Part shown: piece by piece, positions 54,537-63,060 of the stretch | How positions within the stretch are numbered: the stretch's first letter is position 1 | Layout of the letters: each line of letters opens with the position of its first letter | Origin: Plantibacter sp. PA-3-X8 | GTDB taxonomy: Bacteria > Actinomycetota > Actinomycetes > Actinomycetales > Microbacteriaceae | Assembly (NCBI RefSeq): GCF_003856975.1 | Contig: NZ_CP033107.1 | Span: 3,906,001 to 3,970,000 of the forward strand | Length of the DNA stretch: 64,000 bases | Direction: 5' to 3' | Program-made: the position numbers and the translations under genes | Notes under the pieces: model-generated | The model's database searches: none | Seen by the model: only the letters and a program-made list of their open reading frames with translations | Told to the model about the DNA's origin: nothing

Positions 54537-55458
54537 CCTCAAGACCCGCCCCTCGTCCGAGGACGGCCTCTCGCCCGATGCGGCCGCCCGTCGCGAGCGG
54601 GGCGACGCTCAGCGCGCCAAGCTCCTGCGTCGGCAGCGGATCTCGAGTATCGGCAAGCACGCACTGCTGATCCTGCTCGGGCTGCTCATGCTCTACCCCG
54701 TGCTGTGGATGGTGGTGTCCTCACTCCGCCCGAACGGGTACATCTTCGACAACCCGGGCCTCGTGCTCGACACCTTCGAGGCGTCGAACTACACGAACGG
54801 CTGGAACGCTCTGGCACAGCCGTTCGGCAGCTACCTGGCGAACTCGGCGATCGTGGTCGTCGGCTCGATCATCGGCAACCTGCTCACCTGCTCGCTCGCC
54901 GCGTACGGCTTCGCCCGGCTGCGGTTCCGGTTCAAGCGCTTCGCCTTCGCGGCGATGCTGCTCACGATGATGTTGCCGATCCACGTGCTGATCATCCCGC
55001 AGTACGTCATCTTCGCCCAGCTCGACTGGATCAACACCTACCTGCCGCTCATCGTTCCGAAGTTCCTCGCGACGGACGCGTTCTTCATCTTCCTCATGGT
55101 GCAGTTCATCCGCGGCATCCCGCGGGAGCTCGACGAAGCGGCGCGCATCGACGGCGCCGGGCACCTGCGGATCTTCGTGCAGATCATGCTCCCGCTCATG
55201 ACCCCGGCTCTCGCGACGACGGCGATCTTCACCTTCATCTGGACGTGGAACGACTTCTTCGGCCAGCTGATCTTCGTGACCGACCCCGACAAGTACACGT
55301 CGTCGGTCGCCCTCCGCTCGTTCGTCGACACCCAGTCGCAATCGGACTACGGCGCCCTCTTCGCCATGAGCGTCGTCACCCTGCTGCCGGTGTTCCTCGC
55401 CTTCCTGTTCGGTCAGCGCTTCCTCCTGCGGGGCATCGCGACCACCGGAGGCAAGTAG
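54529..55458 (+). CDS. Sugar ABC transporter permease (MalG-type)
   Basis: 309-residue partner permease with a long charged N-terminus (1-45), six helices and the EAA loop ELDEAARIDGAGHLRIFVQIMLPLMTPAL. Overlaps the preceding gene by eight bases. No ATPase gene lies nearby. Confidence 0.94.
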   Translation: MTDLKTRPSSEDGLSPDAAARRERGDAQRAKLLRRQRISSIGKHALLILLGLLMLYPVLWMVVSSLRPNGYIFDNPGLVLDTFEASNYTNGWNALAQPFGSYLANSAIVVVGSIIGNLLTCSLAAYGFARLRFRFKRFAFAAMLLTMMLPIHVLIIPQYVIFAQLDWINTYLPLIVPKFLATDAFFIFLMVQFIRGIPRELDEAARIDGAGHLRIFVQIMLPLMTPALATTAIFTFIWTWNDFFGQLIFVTDPDKYTSSVALRSFVDTQSQSDYGALFAMSVVTLLPVFLAFLFGQRFLLRGIATTGGK

Positions 55459-55479
55459 CCCCCGAAGCCGGTCCCCTCC

Positions 55480-55562
55480 CTTCGACAGGCTCAGGGACCG
55501 CTGGGTCGCTGAGCCTCCAACCGGCCCCTGAGCCACAACCCGGTCCCTGAGCTTGTCGAAGG
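55480..55562 (+). repeat. Inverted pair of palindromic repeats
   Basis: CCCTTCGACAGGCTCAGGGA near 55482 and, in opposite orientation, GGTCCCTGAGCTTGTCGAAG near 55541, with a CCCTGAGCC partial between. They sit in the operon between the permease and binding-protein genes and could pair into a long stem that adjusts relative expression. Confidence 0.85.
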
Positions 55563-55601
55563 GCCATCCTCATCCCGTTCCATCCCTCCCGAAGGAGAAC
55601 C

Positions 55602-56930
55602 ATGCGACGCCACCCCCGCCCCCGGTCCCGCTTCCTCGGCTTCACGGCCGTCACCGCCGTCTCCGCACTCGCCCTCACCGGCTGTGCCGTGGGCGGCGGG
55701 AACGGCGACGCGTCCCTCAGCGACGAGGACGTCACCATCTCGTTCGCGTGGTGGGGAGCGAGTGCGCGCGATGAGCGCACCCGAGCGGCGATCGACCTGT
55801 TCGAGGAGCAGTACCCGAACATCACCGTGAAGCCGCAATCCACCGAGTGGGGTGGGTACTGGGACAAGCTCGCCACGACCGCTGCCGGCGGCAACGCACC
55901 CGACGTGATGCAGTTCGACCAGACGCACCTCTCCTCCTACGCGCAGCGCGGAGCGCTCGCCGACGTCGACGAGTACGCCGACGTCCTCGACACCTCGGAG
56001 TTCCCGGAGCCGCTCCTCGATCAGGGCAGGGTCGACGGCAAGCTGCACGGCGTCCCGGCCGGCGTGGGGTCGACGGGCGTCCTGGTGAACACGAGCGTCC
56101 TCGCGCAGTACGGCGTCGATCTCCCCGATCCCACGACGTGGACCTGGGACGACCTCACGGCGACGGCACTCGCCGTGACGGAGGCATCCGGTGGCGCGGT
56201 GCACGGCATCACCCCCTTCGGCGGGGACATGCCGACGCTCACCCTGTGGGCCAGGCAGCACGGCAACGACGTCTACGACACCGAGGGCGAGCTCATCCTC
56301 GAGGAGTCGGTCCTCACCGACTACTGGGACTACGCGCTCGCGCAGATCGACAGCGGTGCCGCACCGACGGCATCGCAACTGGCTGAGCAGGCCGGTTCCG
56401 CGCTCGACCTGTCCGACATCGCGACGGGGAAGACCGCGTTCACCTTCGCACCGTCGGCCCTCGTCACCGCCTACCAGGCCGCCGCGCCCGACAGCGCCTT
56501 CGACCTCGTCCCCATCCCGGCGGATGCGGACGCGACGGACGGCTACATGTACGTCCGCCCGTCCATGTACTGGACGGTCTCGTCGCAGTCCGAGCACCCT
56601 GCTGAGGCGGCGCTGCTCATCGACTTCCTGACCTCGGAGCCGGCGGTCGCCAAGCTGTTCGGCACGGAGCGCGGCATGCCGGCCACACCCACCTTCCAGG
56701 AGGCGGTCGCGCCGGACCTCACGCCCGGCGATCAGATCGTCGCCGATGCGATCGAGTCCGCGACCGCACTGTCGGGCGACGCACCCGGCATCACGCCGGT
56801 CGGTGCCGAGGACGCGGAGTCCATGCTCGCCCGGTACAACCAGGACGTCCAGTTCGGCAGGAAGACCACGGCCGAGGCTGCGAAGGCCTACATCGAGGAA
56901 CTCCGCACGGCGATCACCGCCGCGAGCTGA
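55602..56930 (+). CDS. Sugar-binding lipoprotein, copy A
   Basis: 442-residue family 1 binding protein. Lipobox LALTGC (Cys28). Mature region begins VTISFAWWGASARDERTRAAIDLFEEQYPNI. GAAGGAG precedes the ATG. It is clearly paralogous along its full length to the next gene, including shared blocks such as STEWGGYWDKLATT and AHPAEAAL-type segments. Likely partner of the two upstream permeases; the sugar is unknown. Confidence 0.93.
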   Translation: MRRHPRPRSRFLGFTAVTAVSALALTGCAVGGGNGDASLSDEDVTISFAWWGASARDERTRAAIDLFEEQYPNITVKPQSTEWGGYWDKLATTAAGGNAPDVMQFDQTHLSSYAQRGALADVDEYADVLDTSEFPEPLLDQGRVDGKLHGVPAGVGSTGVLVNTSVLAQYGVDLPDPTTWTWDDLTATALAVTEASGGAVHGITPFGGDMPTLTLWARQHGNDVYDTEGELILEESVLTDYWDYALAQIDSGAAPTASQLAEQAGSALDLSDIATGKTAFTFAPSALVTAYQAAAPDSAFDLVPIPADADATDGYMYVRPSMYWTVSSQSEHPAEAALLIDFLTSEPAVAKLFGTERGMPATPTFQEAVAPDLTPGDQIVADAIESATALSGDAPGITPVGAEDAESMLARYNQDVQFGRKTTAEAAKAYIEELRTAITAAS

Positions 56931-56939
56931 GCCCCTCCC

Positions 56940-57030
56940 ACCCTTCGACAGGCTCAGGGACCGACGTCCCTCGGTCTAGAACCCGGTCCCTGAGTCCACA
57001 ACCCGGTCCCTGAGCCTGTCGAAGGGCCAA
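56940..57030 (+). repeat. Palindromic repeats between the two binding-protein genes
   Basis: CCCTTCGACAGGCTCAGGGA at about 56940 and an opposite-strand copy near 57008, with a partial CGGTCCCTGAG copy between. Their presence may reflect the duplication breakpoint of the flanking paralogues. Confidence 0.85.
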
Positions 57031-57057
57031 CCGATCCACCCCATGCAAAGGAGCATC

Positions 57058-58386
57058 ATGCAACGCCAACCACGATCCCGGTCCCGTCTCCTCGGCTTCG
57101 CAGCCGCAACCGCCATCTCGGCGCTCGCCCTCAGCGGCTGCGCCGTCGGCGGCGGGAACGGCGACGCCGCGCTCAGCGACGAGGACGTCACCATCACCTT
57201 CAACTGGTGGGGTGCCACGGCCCGCGACGAGCGCACCCGCGCGGCCATCGACCTCTTCCAGGAGAAGTACCCGAACATCACCGTGAAAGGTCAGTCCACC
57301 GAGTGGGGTGGCTACTGGGACAAGCTCGCCACCACGGTCGCCGGCGGAGACGCCCCCGACGTCATGCAGTTCGACCAGCTCTACCTCGCCTCGTACGCCC
57401 AGCGCGGTGCCCTCGCCGACCTCGGTGCGCTCGACGAGTTCCTCGACACCTCCGATCTCAGCGCCGAGGTGCTCGACCAGGGCAAGGTCAAGGACGAGCT
57501 CTACGGCGTGCCGATCGGTGTCGGCACCGTCGGTCTCATGGTCAACCGGTCCATCTTCGAGCAGTACGGGATCCAGCTGCCCGACGCGACGACGTGGACC
57601 TGGGACGAGCTCAACGAGGTCGCCCTGCAGGTGACCGAGGCCTCGGGCGGTGCCGTCCACGGGATGTCCCCCTTCGGCGGCGACATGCCGACCCTCACCC
57701 TGTGGGCCCGGCAGCACGGCAACGACATCTACGACAAGGACGGCAAGGTCATCCTGAAGCCCGAGGTCGTCGAGAGCTACTGGCAGTACGCGCTCGACCA
57801 GATCGAGAGCGGCGCGGCCCCGAGCGCCTCGCAGCTGGCCGAGGGCAACGGTGTGGCGATCGACCTCATGGACATGAGCACGGGCAAGGTCGCGATGACC
57901 TTCCAGCCGTCGTCGGTGCTCACCGCCTTCCAGGCCGCTGCACCCGACCACCAGCTCGACCTGCTGCCGTTCCCGGCGGCGAAGGACTCGTCCGAGGGAT
58001 TCCAGTACCTGAAGCCGTCGATGTACTGGTCGGTCTCGTCGAAGTCCGAGCACCCCGCTGAGGCGGCGTTGCTGGTGGACTTCCTCACGACGGACACCGA
58101 GGTCGCGAAGCTGTTCGGCACCGAGCGCGGCATGCCCGCGAACCCGGACTTCCAGAAGGCGATCGACCCCGACCTGACGCCGACGGACCGCATCGTGGCC
58201 GGCGTGGTCGACGCCGCGCGCGAGGAGTCCGGCACCCCGCCGGCGATCACGCCCGTCGGTGGCGGCGACAGCGAGAAGATCCTCGGCCGCTACAACCAGG
58301 ACGTCCAGTTCGGCAAAACCACCCCCAAGGAGGCCGCTGAAGCCTTCGTCGCCGAGCTGACGAAGGCCGTCGACGACGCACGGTAG
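57058..58386 (+). CDS. Sugar-binding lipoprotein, copy B
   Basis: 442 residues, same length as copy A. Lipobox LALSGC (Cys28). The ATG at 57058 follows AAAGGAG; an ATG five codons earlier would place that sequence inside the gene and is rejected. Differences from copy A cluster in the ligand-lobe segments (for example QLYLASYAQ against QTHLSSYAQ), so the two may bind different sugars while sharing the permeases. Confidence 0.93.
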   Translation: MQRQPRSRSRLLGFAAATAISALALSGCAVGGGNGDAALSDEDVTITFNWWGATARDERTRAAIDLFQEKYPNITVKGQSTEWGGYWDKLATTVAGGDAPDVMQFDQLYLASYAQRGALADLGALDEFLDTSDLSAEVLDQGKVKDELYGVPIGVGTVGLMVNRSIFEQYGIQLPDATTWTWDELNEVALQVTEASGGAVHGMSPFGGDMPTLTLWARQHGNDIYDKDGKVILKPEVVESYWQYALDQIESGAAPSASQLAEGNGVAIDLMDMSTGKVAMTFQPSSVLTAFQAAAPDHQLDLLPFPAAKDSSEGFQYLKPSMYWSVSSKSEHPAEAALLVDFLTTDTEVAKLFGTERGMPANPDFQKAIDPDLTPTDRIVAGVVDAAREESGTPPAITPVGGGDSEKILGRYNQDVQFGKTTPKEAAEAFVAELTKAVDDAR

Positions 58387-58395
58387 CAACTCCCC

Positions 58396-58540
58396 CGCCC
58401 TTCGACAGGCTCCGCCCTCTCGATCCCTGAGCTCGCTCCCGGTCCCTGAGCCCCACCCCCGGTCCCTGAGCCTGTCGAAGGGCCTAACCGCCCTCGGCCT
58501 CTGATCCCCACCCCCGGTCCCTGAGCCTGTCGAAGGGCCG
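58396..58540 (+). repeat. Palindromic repeats before the GH2 gene
   Basis: A CCCTTCGACAGGCTC half-copy near 58399, several CCGGTCCCTGAGCC partial copies, and full GGTCCCTGAGCCTGTCGAAG copies near 58463 and 58516. They occupy most of the 58387-58580 gap. Confidence 0.8.
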
Positions 58541-58580
58541 ACGACACCTCCACCCATCACGACGCATCGGAACGACACCC

Positions 58581-60443
58581 ATGACGCACCCTCTCCTCTT
58601 CCCCTCCCCGCTGCCGAGCGGCCGCGCCGACTCCACGCCGCAGCCGCGCCCGGAGTACCCCCGGCCGCAGCTCGTCCGTGATGGCTGGGTCAACCTCAAC
58701 GGCCTGTGGGAATTCGAGATCGATGCTGGCGACAGCGGGCTCGAGCGCGGGCTCCTCGGCCGCGAACTGACCGACCGCATCCTCGTCCCGTTCGCGCCGG
58801 AGTCGGCCGCGTCGGGCGTCGAGCACACGGACTTCATGGAGGCCGTCTGGTACCGCACGCGGTTCACGGTGCCGGCCGGCTGGCAGGGGAAGCACGGCGT
58901 GCTGCACTTCGGTGCCGTCGACCACGACACGACCGTGTGGGTCGACGGGGTCGAGGCGATGCGGCACCGGGGTGGCTTCACGCCGATCCGGGTGCCGCTC
59001 GGTGCCGTCGAGCCGGGCCAGGAGCTGGAGATCGTGGTGCGCGCCCGCGACACCCGCCACGAGCCGAAGGCCGGTGGGAAGCAGGCCACCTGGTACGGCA
59101 ACACCGACTGCTACTACACCCGCACGACGGGGATCTGGCAGACGGTCTGGGTGGAGGCCGTCGACGAGCTGCACCTGCGGCGGTTCACCGTGGTCCCCGA
59201 TGCGGTCGCCGCGCGCTTCGACTGCACGCTCGTCCCCAGTCGCAACGCCGCCGGTGCGGCTGCGACGGTGACCCTGTCCGCCGGCGGTGTCGTCGTCGCG
59301 AGCGAGACCGCGCAGCTCGGCTCGACGATGTCGCCGTCGGTGCGGCTCGAGGTCCCGGCGGACCACCAGCGGCTCTGGAGTCCCGCCGACCCGTTCCTCT
59401 ATACCCTCGACATCGAGATCCGCGATGGTGCGGGCGACGTCACCGACCGCGTCTCGAGCTACGCCGGGCTGCGCAGTGTCGCGATCGACGGCACCGCGGT
59501 GCTGATCAACGGCGAGCATGTCTTCCAGCGGCTCGTGCTCGACCAGGGGTACTGGCCGTCCTCGCTCATGACCGCCCCGGATGACGACGCGCTCGTGGCC
59601 GACATCACGCTCGGCCTGGACGCCGGATTCAACGGTGCGCGGCTCCACCAGAAGGTGTTCGAGGAGCGGTACCTCTATCACGCGGACCGTCTCGGATACC
59701 TGGTGTGGGGCGAGTTCGGCGACTGGGGCGTGTCCGGCGCGGGCACGGTCGGTCACAACCAGGGTCCGACGGCGTCGTTCATCACGCAGTGGGTCGAGGC
59801 GTTGGAGCGTGACGTCAACCATCCGTCGATCATCGGCTGGTGCCCGTTGAACGAGACGCACCAGACCCTGCACGACCGCGTGACCGTCCTCGACGACGTC
59901 ACGCGCGGCATGTTCCTCGCGACGAAGCTGATCGACCCGAGTCGCCCGGTGATCGACGCCTCGGGCTACGCGCACCGGGTGCGGGAGACGGACGTGTGGG
60001 ACGCGCACTCGTACGAGCAGGACCCGGCGGCGTTCGCCGTCGAGCAGCGCGGGATCGCGGACGGAGAGCCGTTCACGAACCTCGAGGACGGACGCACGAT
60101 CTCCTTGCCGTACGAGGGGCAGCCGTTCTTCGTGTCGGAGTTCGGCGGCATCTGGTGGAACGCGGAGCTCGCCGCCGCAGACACCGGCGGTGACTCCTGG
60201 GGCTATGGGGCGAGGGTGGCGTCGGTCGAGGAGTTCCACGAGCGCTTCGCGGGGCTCGTCCGGGTGCTGACCGACGACGAGAACATGTTCGGCTACTGCT
60301 ACACGCAGCTCACCGACACGTTCCAGGAGCAGAACGGCGTCTACGACTTCGATCGTCAGCCGAAGTTCGACCTCGCCCGGGTGCGTGCGGTCCTCGCGGC
60401 CGACGCCGCCTACGAGCGCCGCATCCGCCCCGCCGCCTCCTGA
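58581..60443 (+). CDS. GH2-family glycoside hydrolase
   Basis: 620-residue cytoplasmic enzyme. A sugar-binding jelly roll (about 20-195, with DGWVNLNGLWEFEID and TTGIWQTVWVEAV), an Ig-like middle domain and a TIM barrel follow the GH2 order. Acid/base Glu425 lies in CPLNETHQ and nucleophile Glu520 in FFVSEFGG. Family members act on beta-galactosides, glucuronides, mannosides or arabinopyranosides; sequence alone does not decide. As the last gene of the LacI-controlled transporter operon, it probably cleaves the imported oligosaccharide. Confidence 0.9.
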   Translation: MTHPLLFPSPLPSGRADSTPQPRPEYPRPQLVRDGWVNLNGLWEFEIDAGDSGLERGLLGRELTDRILVPFAPESAASGVEHTDFMEAVWYRTRFTVPAGWQGKHGVLHFGAVDHDTTVWVDGVEAMRHRGGFTPIRVPLGAVEPGQELEIVVRARDTRHEPKAGGKQATWYGNTDCYYTRTTGIWQTVWVEAVDELHLRRFTVVPDAVAARFDCTLVPSRNAAGAAATVTLSAGGVVVASETAQLGSTMSPSVRLEVPADHQRLWSPADPFLYTLDIEIRDGAGDVTDRVSSYAGLRSVAIDGTAVLINGEHVFQRLVLDQGYWPSSLMTAPDDDALVADITLGLDAGFNGARLHQKVFEERYLYHADRLGYLVWGEFGDWGVSGAGTVGHNQGPTASFITQWVEALERDVNHPSIIGWCPLNETHQTLHDRVTVLDDVTRGMFLATKLIDPSRPVIDASGYAHRVRETDVWDAHSYEQDPAAFAVEQRGIADGEPFTNLEDGRTISLPYEGQPFFVSEFGGIWWNAELAAADTGGDSWGYGARVASVEEFHERFAGLVRVLTDDENMFGYCYTQLTDTFQEQNGVYDFDRQPKFDLARVRAVLAADAAYERRIRPAAS

Positions 60444-60464
60444 CCCCTCGGTCCCCGCCGGTCT

Positions 60465-60556
60465 CTGAGCCTCCGCCAGCCCCTGAGCCTCCGCCGGTCC
60501 CTGAGCCTCCGCCGGTCCCTGAGCCTCCGCGGCTCCCTGAGCCTGTCGAAGGGCCC
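60465..60556 (+). repeat. 18-bp tandem array ending in a palindromic repeat
   Basis: CTGAGCC-type units at 60465, 60483, 60501, 60519 and 60537, exactly 18 bases apart. The last continues into a full CCCTGAGCCTGTCGAAGGGC copy. Lies between the convergent GH2 and CPBP genes. Confidence 0.85.
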
Positions 60557-60594
60557 ACGGGCTCCCCGCTTCGCCCAGGGACCGGCGCCCGGGT

Positions 60595-61464
60595 TCAGCT
60601 GCCGCTGCGTGCCAGCGTCAGCAGCACCGTGAAGGTGTTGAACCACACGTGCGTCCAGATGCCCGGTCCGAGGCGTCGGGTCGTCGCGGCGTAGACACCG
60701 TTCACCGTGCCGAGCACGAGGATGGTGAGTCCGAGCGTCACCATGGTGACCGGGCTGCCCCAGCCCTCGTAGAGGTGGACGATGGCGAAGATCAGTGCGC
60801 TCGCTCCCACCGAGACGATGGCCGCGGTGCGACGTCGGGCGGTCGAGGGCGTCGCCGCACCTCGGCGCACGCCGTTCGTCGTCCGTCCGCGGAGGATCGT
60901 GTTCCGGAACCCGCGGAGCAGGAGCCCGCGGAAGAGCGCTTCCTCGCAGAACGGCGCGACGATCGCGGTGACGAACACGGTGTTCACCAGTACCCAGACG
61001 AGCTCTGGCGACGGCGGGGCGATGTTCGACTTGGGTGTCTCGCCGGTGAGGCCGATGACGAACTGGCCGATCATGCCGCCGATCAGCTGGATGCCGACGG
61101 CGGAACCGAGCCCGATGAACACGTCGAACCAGCGGAAGCGGAGTCCGAAGTCCTTCGCCCAGGACCCGCTTCCCCAGGTGCGGCAGACGATCGCGAGGGC
61201 GACGAGGATGCCGCCGTCGAAGATGATCCACATGATCATCGTGCCGACCTCGCCGGACAGGACGCCGAAGGTTCGCGCGAGTTCGACGACGACGAGGAGC
61301 GCGATGATCGCGACGAAGGTCACCAGCGCGGTCGGGGTACCCCACCGGGTGTCAGGCGAGGGGGCGTAGGGCAGGCGCGCCTCGGCGCGGCGGGCTTCGG
61401 CCCGTTCCTGGCGCGAGCCCGGGCGCCGGGCGGTCTCCGCCGGTGCAGCGGAGTGGTCGCTCAT
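60595..61464 (-). CDS. CPBP-family intramembrane metalloprotease
   Basis: 289 residues with about eight hydrophobic segments. The family motifs are present: EEALFRG (Glu174, Glu175, Arg179), FAIVH (His230) and a late THVWFNT. Such proteins process membrane peptides or protect against bacteriocins; the target here is unknown. The ATG overlaps the upstream gene's stop (ATGA). Confidence 0.88.
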   Translation of the reverse strand: MSDHSAAPAETARRPGSRQERAEARRAEARLPYAPSPDTRWGTPTALVTFVAIIALLVVVELARTFGVLSGEVGTMIMWIIFDGGILVALAIVCRTWGSGSWAKDFGLRFRWFDVFIGLGSAVGIQLIGGMIGQFVIGLTGETPKSNIAPPSPELVWVLVNTVFVTAIVAPFCEEALFRGLLLRGFRNTILRGRTTNGVRRGAATPSTARRRTAAIVSVGASALIFAIVHLYEGWGSPVTMVTLGLTILVLGTVNGVYAATTRRLGPGIWTHVWFNTFTVLLTLARSGS

Positions 61465-61895
61465 CGCTTGTTCGCGGCGAAGTACTCGCGTGCTGCCGGC
61501 ACGTACATCTGGACGATCGCGACGACGGTCACGATGACGAAGATGAAGGAGAGCGGGTTGAGGGCGATCAGCCCGGTGATCGAGCCGAGGACGGAGAGGA
61601 TGCCGACCACGGTGAGGACGATTCGAGCCCAGTTGCGACCCCGGAGCATGAAGAAGGCGAACAGCACGTGGAGTGCGCCGACGATGAACGCGCCGACGGC
61701 GGTCGAGATCAGGAGCACGCTCGAGGAGAGCACGCCTCCCGAGGCCGACTGTTCGGCTGCGGCCTCGGCGACGGTTCCGGCCGACATCGCGGCGGTGACG
61801 CCGGAGATGACGGAGAGGACGGCGGAGACGACCCACAGCCAGAAGGAGATGACGATCGGCGTGGGGGCGGTCTTGGTACCAGCGGTCGTGGCCAT
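61461..61895 (-). CDS. Four-helix membrane protein
   Basis: 144 residues, four predicted membrane helices (SFWLWVVSAVLSVISGVTAAM, VLLISTAVGAFIVGALHVLFAFFML, ARIVLTVVGILSVLGSITGLIAL, SFIFVIVTVVAIVQMYV). Family not recognised. The ATG at 61895 begins MATTAGTKTAPTP; no strong ribosome binding site. Coupled to the CPBP gene by a 4-base overlap. Confidence 0.8.
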   Translation of the reverse strand: MATTAGTKTAPTPIVISFWLWVVSAVLSVISGVTAAMSAGTVAEAAAEQSASGGVLSSSVLLISTAVGAFIVGALHVLFAFFMLRGRNWARIVLTVVGILSVLGSITGLIALNPLSFIFVIVTVVAIVQMYVPAAREYFAANKR

Positions 61896-61960
61896 GATGC
61901 TCGTTTCGGTCGTGGAGGATCCGACGACCGGACCCTGGTTGCTCGAAGGGTATTGCCGCA

Positions 61961-61972
61961 CCCCTGTCCCCC
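61961..61972 (-). promoter_or_regulatory. GGGGGACAGGGG box upstream of the membrane-protein gene
   Basis: Identical 12-mer to 45660-45671 upstream of the adhesin gene, on the same strand relative to the downstream gene. A looser relative lies near 63017 before the LAxTG protein gene. GC-rich 12-mers recur by chance, so this is tentative. Confidence 0.3.
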
Positions 61973-62026
61973 GGAAGGGAGGTATGTCCCGGCCTATCCG
62001 TTTTCCGCAAGATAGTCGGTCCCCTT

Positions 62027-62050
62027 GGTCCCTGAGCCTGTCGAAGGGCC
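62027..62050 (+). repeat. Palindromic repeat copy
   Basis: GGTCCCTGAGCCTGTCGAAG, a single copy in the gap between the membrane-protein gene and the 59-residue protein gene. Confidence 0.85.
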
Positions 62051-62106
62051 AAGAACCGCCGCCCGCGCACCCTGTCAAGCCTGCTCACGCGCGCTCGCGT
62101 ACCTCT

Positions 62107-62112
62107 TAACCT
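62107..62112 (+). promoter_or_regulatory. -10 box of leaderless small gene
   Basis: TAACCT, then GTCCCC and the ATG at 62119: the same six-base spacing as the other leaderless genes. Confidence 0.5.
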
Positions 62113-62118
62113 GTCCCC

Positions 62119-62298
62119 ATGACGAACGACACGAACGACACCGACCAGAACAGCAGCGAGGGAACGCCGAAGCCGGGCGGCCTGGGCGAGAACCAGACCA
62201 TCCCCAACAGCGAGGACGGCCTCGCGGTCGGTCACGACCCCGACGCCTCGAACTTCAACCAGGAGGAGGACCCCGACCACCCGAGCGACGACGCGTAG
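62119..62298 (+). CDS. 59-residue acidic hypothetical protein
   Basis: A small, very hydrophilic protein (MTNDTNDTDQNSSEG ... DPDHPSDDA) rich in Asp, Asn and Glu, with no signal peptide and probably disordered. It is supported as a real gene by the leaderless -10 layout before its ATG and by a perfect 19-bp terminator 13 bases after the stop. Function unknown; similar small acidic proteins in actinomycetes are unassigned. Confidence 0.65.
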   Translation: MTNDTNDTDQNSSEGTPKPGGLGENQTIPNSEDGLAVGHDPDASNFNQEEDPDHPSDDA

Positions 62299-62310
62299 GG
62301 TCCGGGAACG

Positions 62311-62352
62311 ACGAAACGGCGGCCGGTGCAGAAGCACCGGCCGCCGTTTCGT
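62311..62352. terminator. Bidirectional hairpin terminator
   Basis: Arms 62311-62329 and 62334-62352 are perfectly complementary (19 bp) around AGAA, between the convergent small gene and the LAxTG protein gene. Confidence 0.85.
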
Positions 62353-62375
62353 GTGCGGCGTGAGCCGCGGTGTGG

Positions 62376-62918
62376 CTAGGCCGCGAGCGAAGCGCGCTGG
62401 CGACGAACCATCACGAGGACCGCGATGAGCGCTGCGCCGAGCGCGACTGCGCCGGCTGCACCCCAGACGACGAACGCCGGAGCGCCGAAGCCGGTGTCAG
62501 CGAGGTCGTTGTCGTTGCCGCCCGAGCCGGAGCCGGCAGCGGTGACGGTGAGGGTCGCGTTCACGGTGACGAGCGAGGTCAGGCCGGTGGCCGTGACCGT
62601 GTACGTGCCGGACGCGTTGCTGGGGAGCGTCACGTTGAGGTTGACGGCGCCCGTTCCGGAAGCCGTCTTCTGGAGCGACTTCGAGTCGACCGCCGCGAGG
62701 GTGGCGCCCGAGGCGTTCTCACCGGTCAGCGTGAACGAGACCGTCTCGCCGGGCTGGAAGGATCCGGCGGTGAAGGCGACCGTGCTGGTGCCGCCCGGCG
62801 TGATCGTGCCACTGACCGTGACGGATCCGTCGGGAGCGTAGAAGGCGTTGGCTGCGACAGGCGCGATGAACAGGCCCGCGAGGACCAGCGCGAAGATCGC
62901 GGTGATTTTCTTGATCAT
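62376..62918 (-). CDS. Small LAxTG-anchored surface protein
   Basis: 180 residues: signal peptide (1-25, ending AANAF), one Ig-like domain (GTITPGGTSTVAFTAGSFQPGETVSFTLTG style, like the adhesin repeats), a Gly/Ser/Asn linker, then LADTGFG, a membrane helix and RRQRASLAA. LAxTG is the motif expected for class E actinomycete sortases. No sortase gene lies in the window. AAGGGGA precedes the ATG. It looks like a one-domain relative of the giant adhesin. Confidence 0.85.
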   Translation of the reverse strand: MIKKITAIFALVLAGLFIAPVAANAFYAPDGSVTVSGTITPGGTSTVAFTAGSFQPGETVSFTLTGENASGATLAAVDSKSLQKTASGTGAVNLNVTLPSNASGTYTVTATGLTSLVTVNATLTVTAAGSGSGGNDNDLADTGFGAPAFVVWGAAGAVALGAALIAVLVMVRRQRASLAA

Positions 62919-63060
62919 GAGTGTCCCCTTGAAGGCGTTGCAGGTGTGCTGGTGCGATGACAGTGCTGTAGCCGACCGCCTTGACGCTGTCGTCGTGCGG
63001 CGGAAGTAGATCGTGCCTCCCCGACACCCCCCGAAAACGGGTCAAGAGCGACAACAGTCC

